Origin: Hippopus hippopus
Lineage: Eukaryota > Mollusca > Bivalvia > Cardiida > Cardiidae
Assembly (NCBI GenBank): GCA_946811185.2
Contig: OX328105.1
Span: 47,802,845-47,866,844, forward strand
Direction: 5' to 3'
Length of the DNA stretch: 64,000 nt
Positions 54,201-60,200 of this stretch are shown piece by piece. Position 1 is the stretch's first letter. Each line of letters starts with the position of its first letter. Below the pieces are notes generated by a model. That model saw only the letters and a list, made by a program, of their open reading frames with translations. It did no database searches and was not told where the DNA came from. The translations under genes and the position numbers were made by a program.

Positions 54201-57200
54201 GGATGATGATACGCTTGAATAGCTCTATTCAATACGTTTCCAACGGTATAAACACGAGCCTTCAGCTCCACATAGTTTTAAACTTATAGTCATTTCAATA
54301 GAGCTAGTCGTTGACCACTGTTGTAAAAATGGTTGGGAAACGGATTAAGAATATTGAAGAAATCAGAGCTTATATAAAAGTTCGCACAAAACTCAGTCAT
54401 TCGGTAATGCAGATTTTTACTGAATTGGGGGAAGTTTATGGGTCTGATAAGGTATCTTATGAGACAGTTCGTAGTTGGAGAAAAAAATTTCTGACTGGCA
54501 CAGAGTCCGTCAAAGATGCAGCAAAATCTGGCCGACCTGTGACTTTAACAGGCAAGGCAAATGTCTCAAAAGTCAGGGAAATAATTGAAAGTGATGGCAG
54601 ATACACGATTTGTGATATTGCCAACGCTGTTGGCATATCGCTATTGCGGGTGCATTTCATTTTGAAGCGTATTTTGAAAGTACGAAAGATTTCTGCCAGA
54701 TGGATACCTCATATATTGACGGATGACCAAAAACGGGTACGAGTACAAACCGCTAAGCAATTGCTCAAAATATTTCCCAAATTCAATCAAAAACAATTTG
54801 CAAACATTGTTACTGGTGACAAAAACATGGGTTCACTATTTCGAACCAGTAAGAAAAATTGGAAACAAAATATGGCTAACTAAACACGGTAGAAGGCCTG
54901 TAGTTGCCAAAAGAAGCACAAGCACAAAGAAGGTTCTTTATTGCATATTCTTCTCATGTGATGGTATAGCCGTACAAATTCGGGTGCCGAAGGGCAAAAG
55001 TGTTACAGGTCGGTATTACCGAGATTTTATACTAAAAAAGGTCAAGAAATATTATCTTAAACGACCACCTGTGTCAGGACTTAGGCATGTTTGTCTACTT
55101 CATGATAATGCTCCATCACATACATCTGAGCTTGTGAAGCAATTTTTGAAGTCGCAGAAGGTTACCGTCTTGCCACACCCACCATACTCTCCAGATCAAG
55201 CCCCATGCGACTTTTTCCTTTTTCCGAAACTTAAAAAGTTCTTATCTGGTCGTCGTTACAAGTCCCGACAAGCCCATGGCTCAGCCATCAGTCAGTGCCT
55301 CAGAGGTCTGCCTAAATCAGCGTACCGTGACGCATTTCAGAAATGGATTCAGAGATTGAAATTATGTATTTCAAACCGCGGAGAATACTTTGAAGGGATG
55401 TAATGTTCATTTCACTATTTGAGTCGAATGCTTTTGAGATATCGTACAATACACATTACATATCGAACAACCCTTGTAATATAGAAATTGCGGTGAAGAA
55501 TGATACGTGTTTTTCACCACTACAAATTGGCCATAAATTTGAGAATGAGTGAGAGAGTACATAAAAAATATTCTTTATTCCAATAAAATGTGGAACACAT
55601 AACTCGCCTTCTATTTTGCATTGTTTATGTAAAGATGATGATGACCAAAAAAAACCCAAACACACAAAGAGAGTCATTCTTTTGATTGGAGAGAAAACTG
55701 GTCCCTGTTTCATTCAATAGGATATTTGCAAATTTTACAGAAGATTGGTGTATCATTTTCTGTACAATCTGATCTGGGTTTTCACTGCAAACAAAAGTAA
55801 ATTACCATCCAAAATTTAATGAATACACATTTATTAATTTGTACTGTTGATGAGGCTAAATTGTATGATATTGTTACTTTGTTTTCCAGCCTTTTTTATC
55901 CAGATAGTTTTCATGATTGGTGCTGGATATACAATGACAAAAACCTCCAGTATGGTCTGTCTCACCTTTGCTGTAGGTATTGGTGGATTTGCCTGGGCAG
56001 GTTTCAGTGTCAACCATCTTGATATAGCACCACAGGTACTCAAACTTTTTGTAAATAAGTTTAACTAGCACAGATTGATAGTATGTTTGGATGTAGGTAA
56101 AAGCTGAGGTTGCCTTGTTATTGAATAATAAAACTTTACACCTGTCCATATTGAAAGCATTTGCAGATACTAAAACTTTAGCTTACAAAATAGAATAAGT
56201 CTGTGAAAAGATAGAAAACATTGTGGGTAAAAGGGAAAGTACTCAATACCAGCATGTTTTCCTGTTCTCATGATGTCTCCAGAAGCCTTCCTGGTCATGT
56301 AATCAAAACTCAGGATTGTGTTATAAAGCATGTATGGTGAAATGTCAGATTTCTGTTTCTTATCTGCATGTACCAACTGCCTTGTCTGTGCAATGACATT
56401 GTGTTTGGCCAACTTTTTTCCTGAGCTGTTAGTTTTTTTTGGCCGTTGGTCATTAGAAGGGACTACTTTAAGATCAATCGAAGACCAGTATAAGTAAGAC
56501 AAAGGCGACAAATTTGAAGGAATGAAAAATTCTTCAATATAGTAAACAATTTAAGGAAGATTTAAAATTCTTCAATATGGTAAACATTTTGGGGAATAGA
56601 ACCATCACTGCTTGATACAATATATTGGGATTTTAAAGGTTCATTTAATCAGAAAAATGTCAAGACATTAGACAGTGTAAATTCACAACCATACTGCACT
56701 TTCTGTGCAATCTGATCTTATTGCACACTGACTGAAAGAGTACAATGAGTAACATCTTTGTAGCTAAAGAGCTGACTCGCTGTTGTAATCTTAACCTTTA
56801 GAGCACCGAACAAACCCAAGGAACACTTTCATTCTCCAAATGAGACCCCTATGACTGCAATGACAATGTTGTCAATGTTGTAACTGTCCATAATGTCTCA
56901 GCAAAGTGGGCAGTGTAGATCAAAGATCAGACTATACTTTTTGTGCAGTCTGATCTTGATCTACACTGTCCACAAAAGCAATCATAGGGGTTAATTTGTT
57001 TTGTGTCTATTTTGTTTTCAGTATGCCAGTATCTTGATGGGATTGTCCAATACATTCGCCACTTTACCTGGTATCATAAGTCCAGGATTAACTGGTGCCA
57101 TAGTTACAAATAAGGTAAAATCTCTATTAATTATCATATTTATTCTCTACATTTACACCTGGTTGGATATTAAACAGAAAAAACAAGAATTTATCCCATA

Positions 57201-60200
57201 ACTACATTTATTTTCAGAGTAGTTTAACCATTACAAATTTTCTTATTCTACACACATGAAATAGTGTTGTCTTTGGTCAAAGCTCTGTAATTATTTGCTC
57301 ATTTCTAAAACATTGCTGATTAAGATTTCTCAGTGAAATTAGCTGTCAAAATTGATGACTGTAACAAAGCTAAGGATTATATCATCTTTAGTTCAAAACA
57401 TAGTCATTTGATGCAAACCTCTTTTGAATTATGCTTCTTATGTGAATGTACACACCTGTCAAAGAAGCAAATAAGCCTCATGTAAATTACAATTCACATG
57501 TACATGTAGGCCAATATTTTAACACATCATGAACTGTAACTCTTGATTTATGTGATAAAAAGAATCTGACATTGGCTGATTTTAGCTCACCTGAGCACTA
57601 AGTGCTGAAGATAAGCTTTAGTGATTGTGGTGTATCCGTCATCTGTTGTGCATCGTCCGTCATGCCTCGTCCAGGCACCTACATGTACTTGTGTGCACTC
57701 TAGAGGCCATAGTGTCAGCCAGTTACTCATGAAACTTGGTCAGAATGTTTGTCTTGATGATATCTCTGTCAAATTAGAAATTCGGTCACATGGGGTCAAA
57801 AAGTAGGTCACAGGGCTAAACTTAGAAAAAGCTTGTGTGCACTCTAGAGGCCACATTTTTCAGCCCGTTACTCTTGAACCTTGGTCAGAATGTTTGTCTT
57901 GATGATATCTTGGACAAATTCAAAACTGGGTTACATGGAATCAAAAAGTAGGTCACAGGGCTAAATCTTAGAAAAACTTGTGTGCATTCTAGGGGCCACA
58001 TTTTGTGTCTGAAGCTCATGAAACATGGTCAGAATGTTTGTCTTGATGATATCTTAAACAAGCTCTCAATTGGGTTATATTGGCGAAAAAAGAAGGTCAC
58101 GGGAGTAAATCTTAGGAAAATGTGTGTGCATTCTAGAGGTTACATTTTCTGTGTGATGCTCCTGAAAATTAGTCAGAATGTTTGTCTTGATGATATCTTG
58201 GACAAGTCTGAAATCGGGTCAAATCAGGTAAAAAAATAGGTCACAGGGCTTAATCATACCAAAAACTTTGTGTGCACCCTAGAGGCCACATTTTCAGCCT
58301 GATGCTCTTGAAAATTAGTCAGAATGTTTGTCTTGATGATATCATGGACAAGTTCGATATTGGCTCACATCGGTCAAAAAGTGGGTGACAGGGCTAAATA
58401 TTACAAAAGCTTGTGTGTTTTCAAGAGGCCACATTTTCTGTTTGATACTCTTGAAACTTTGTCAGAATGTATGTCTTGATGATATCTTAGACATGTTTGA
58501 GATTCGATATTGTCAGATCAAAAAGCAGGTCACAGGGTCAAATCTTAGAAAAACCTTATGTGCACCCTAGAGGCCACATCTTCAGCCTGATATTCATTAA
58601 ACTTGGTCGCAATGTTTGTCTTGATGATATCAGAGATAACTGTAAAATTGAGTTTTATCGGGTCAAAATGTAGGTCACTGGGCTAAATCTTTGAAAAACC
58701 TTGTGTGTCGTCTAGAAGCCACATTGAAGCCTGATACTCATGAAACTTGGTCAGAATCTTTGTCTTGATGATGTCTTGGACAGGATTGAAATTAGGTCAT
58801 GTCTGGTCAAAAAGTAGGTCACTAGGTCAAATCTGAGAAAAACTTTATTTGCAATCTACAGGCCACATTTTGAGCATGATACTCATGAAACATGCTTAGA
58901 ATGTTTTTCTTGATGATATCTTGAACATGTTTGAATTGGGTCACGTTTGGTCAAAAATGGGTCACAGAGCCAAATCTGAGAAAAACCTTGTGTGCAGTCA
59001 AAAGGCCCCAATTTTAGCCTGATACTTTTGAAACTAGATCTGAAAGGTTGTCTGTTTGAAATCTCAGACATCTTTTAAATTTGGTCACAGCAGATCAAAA
59101 AGTAGGTCACTGGGCCAAATCTTAGAAAAAACTTGTATGCAGTCTAGAGACCAAATTTTCAGTCTGATACTCATGAAACATTATCAGAATGTTTGTCTTG
59201 ATGAAATATCTGAAAATTTCAAAACTAGGTCAAATTGGTCAAAAAGTAGGTCAGTTATACTCATGCATTTTTACATCATTGAAACCAGGATGTCTTCAGC
59301 TTTATTAACCATAGATGACTTTACTCAGGTGAGCACTTTAGGGCCAATGGCCCTCTTGTTTAAAAGGTTTCTTAACTCTTCATCAAAAAATGTTATTAAG
59401 CTTGCCTGCTTATTATGTCTCCCCCGTCAGGGTCGGGAGACATGTTGTTTTTCCCCACGTGTCCGTCTGTCTGTCTGTCCGTCACAAATCGTGTCTGCTC
59501 TATAACTCGAAAACCTTTGAAGATATTTTGATAAAACTTCACACATTTGTAAAGCACCATGAGACGAAGTGTCATGCACAAGACCATAACTCTGGCTTAT
59601 ATATTTTTTGAGTTATTTCCCTTTGATTATTTTCCGTCACAAATTGTGTCCGCTCTATAACTCGAAAACCTTTTAAGATATTTCGATAAAACTTCACACA
59701 TTTGTAAAGCACCATGAGACAAAGTGTCATGCAGAAGAACCATAACTCTGGCTTGTATATTTTTCGAGTTATTTTCCCTTTGATTATTTTTTGTCACAAA
59801 TTGTGTCCGCTCTGTAACTCGAAACCCTTTTAAGATATTTCGATAAAACTTCACACATTTGTAAAGCACCAAGAGACGAAGTGTCATGCAGAAGAATCAT
59901 AACTCTGGCTTGTATATTTTTTGAGTAATTTCCCTTTGATTATTTTCCATCACAAATCGTGTCTGCTCTAAAACTCGAAACCCTTTTAAGATATTTCGAT
60001 AAAACTTCACACATTTGTAAAGCACCATGAGACGAAGTGTCATGCAGAAGAACCATAACTCTGGCTTGTATATTTTTCGAGTTATTTTCCCTTTGATTAT
60101 TTTTTGTCACAAATTGTGTCCGCTCTGTAACTCGAAACCCTTTTAAGATATTTCGATAAAACTTCACACATTTGTAAAGCACCATGAGACAAAGTGTCAT

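Noticed and set aside
59056..60200. Open frames across the HINE arrays (up to 149 codons)
   Set aside because: They follow the tandem units, change frame between units and have no start context or splice pattern.
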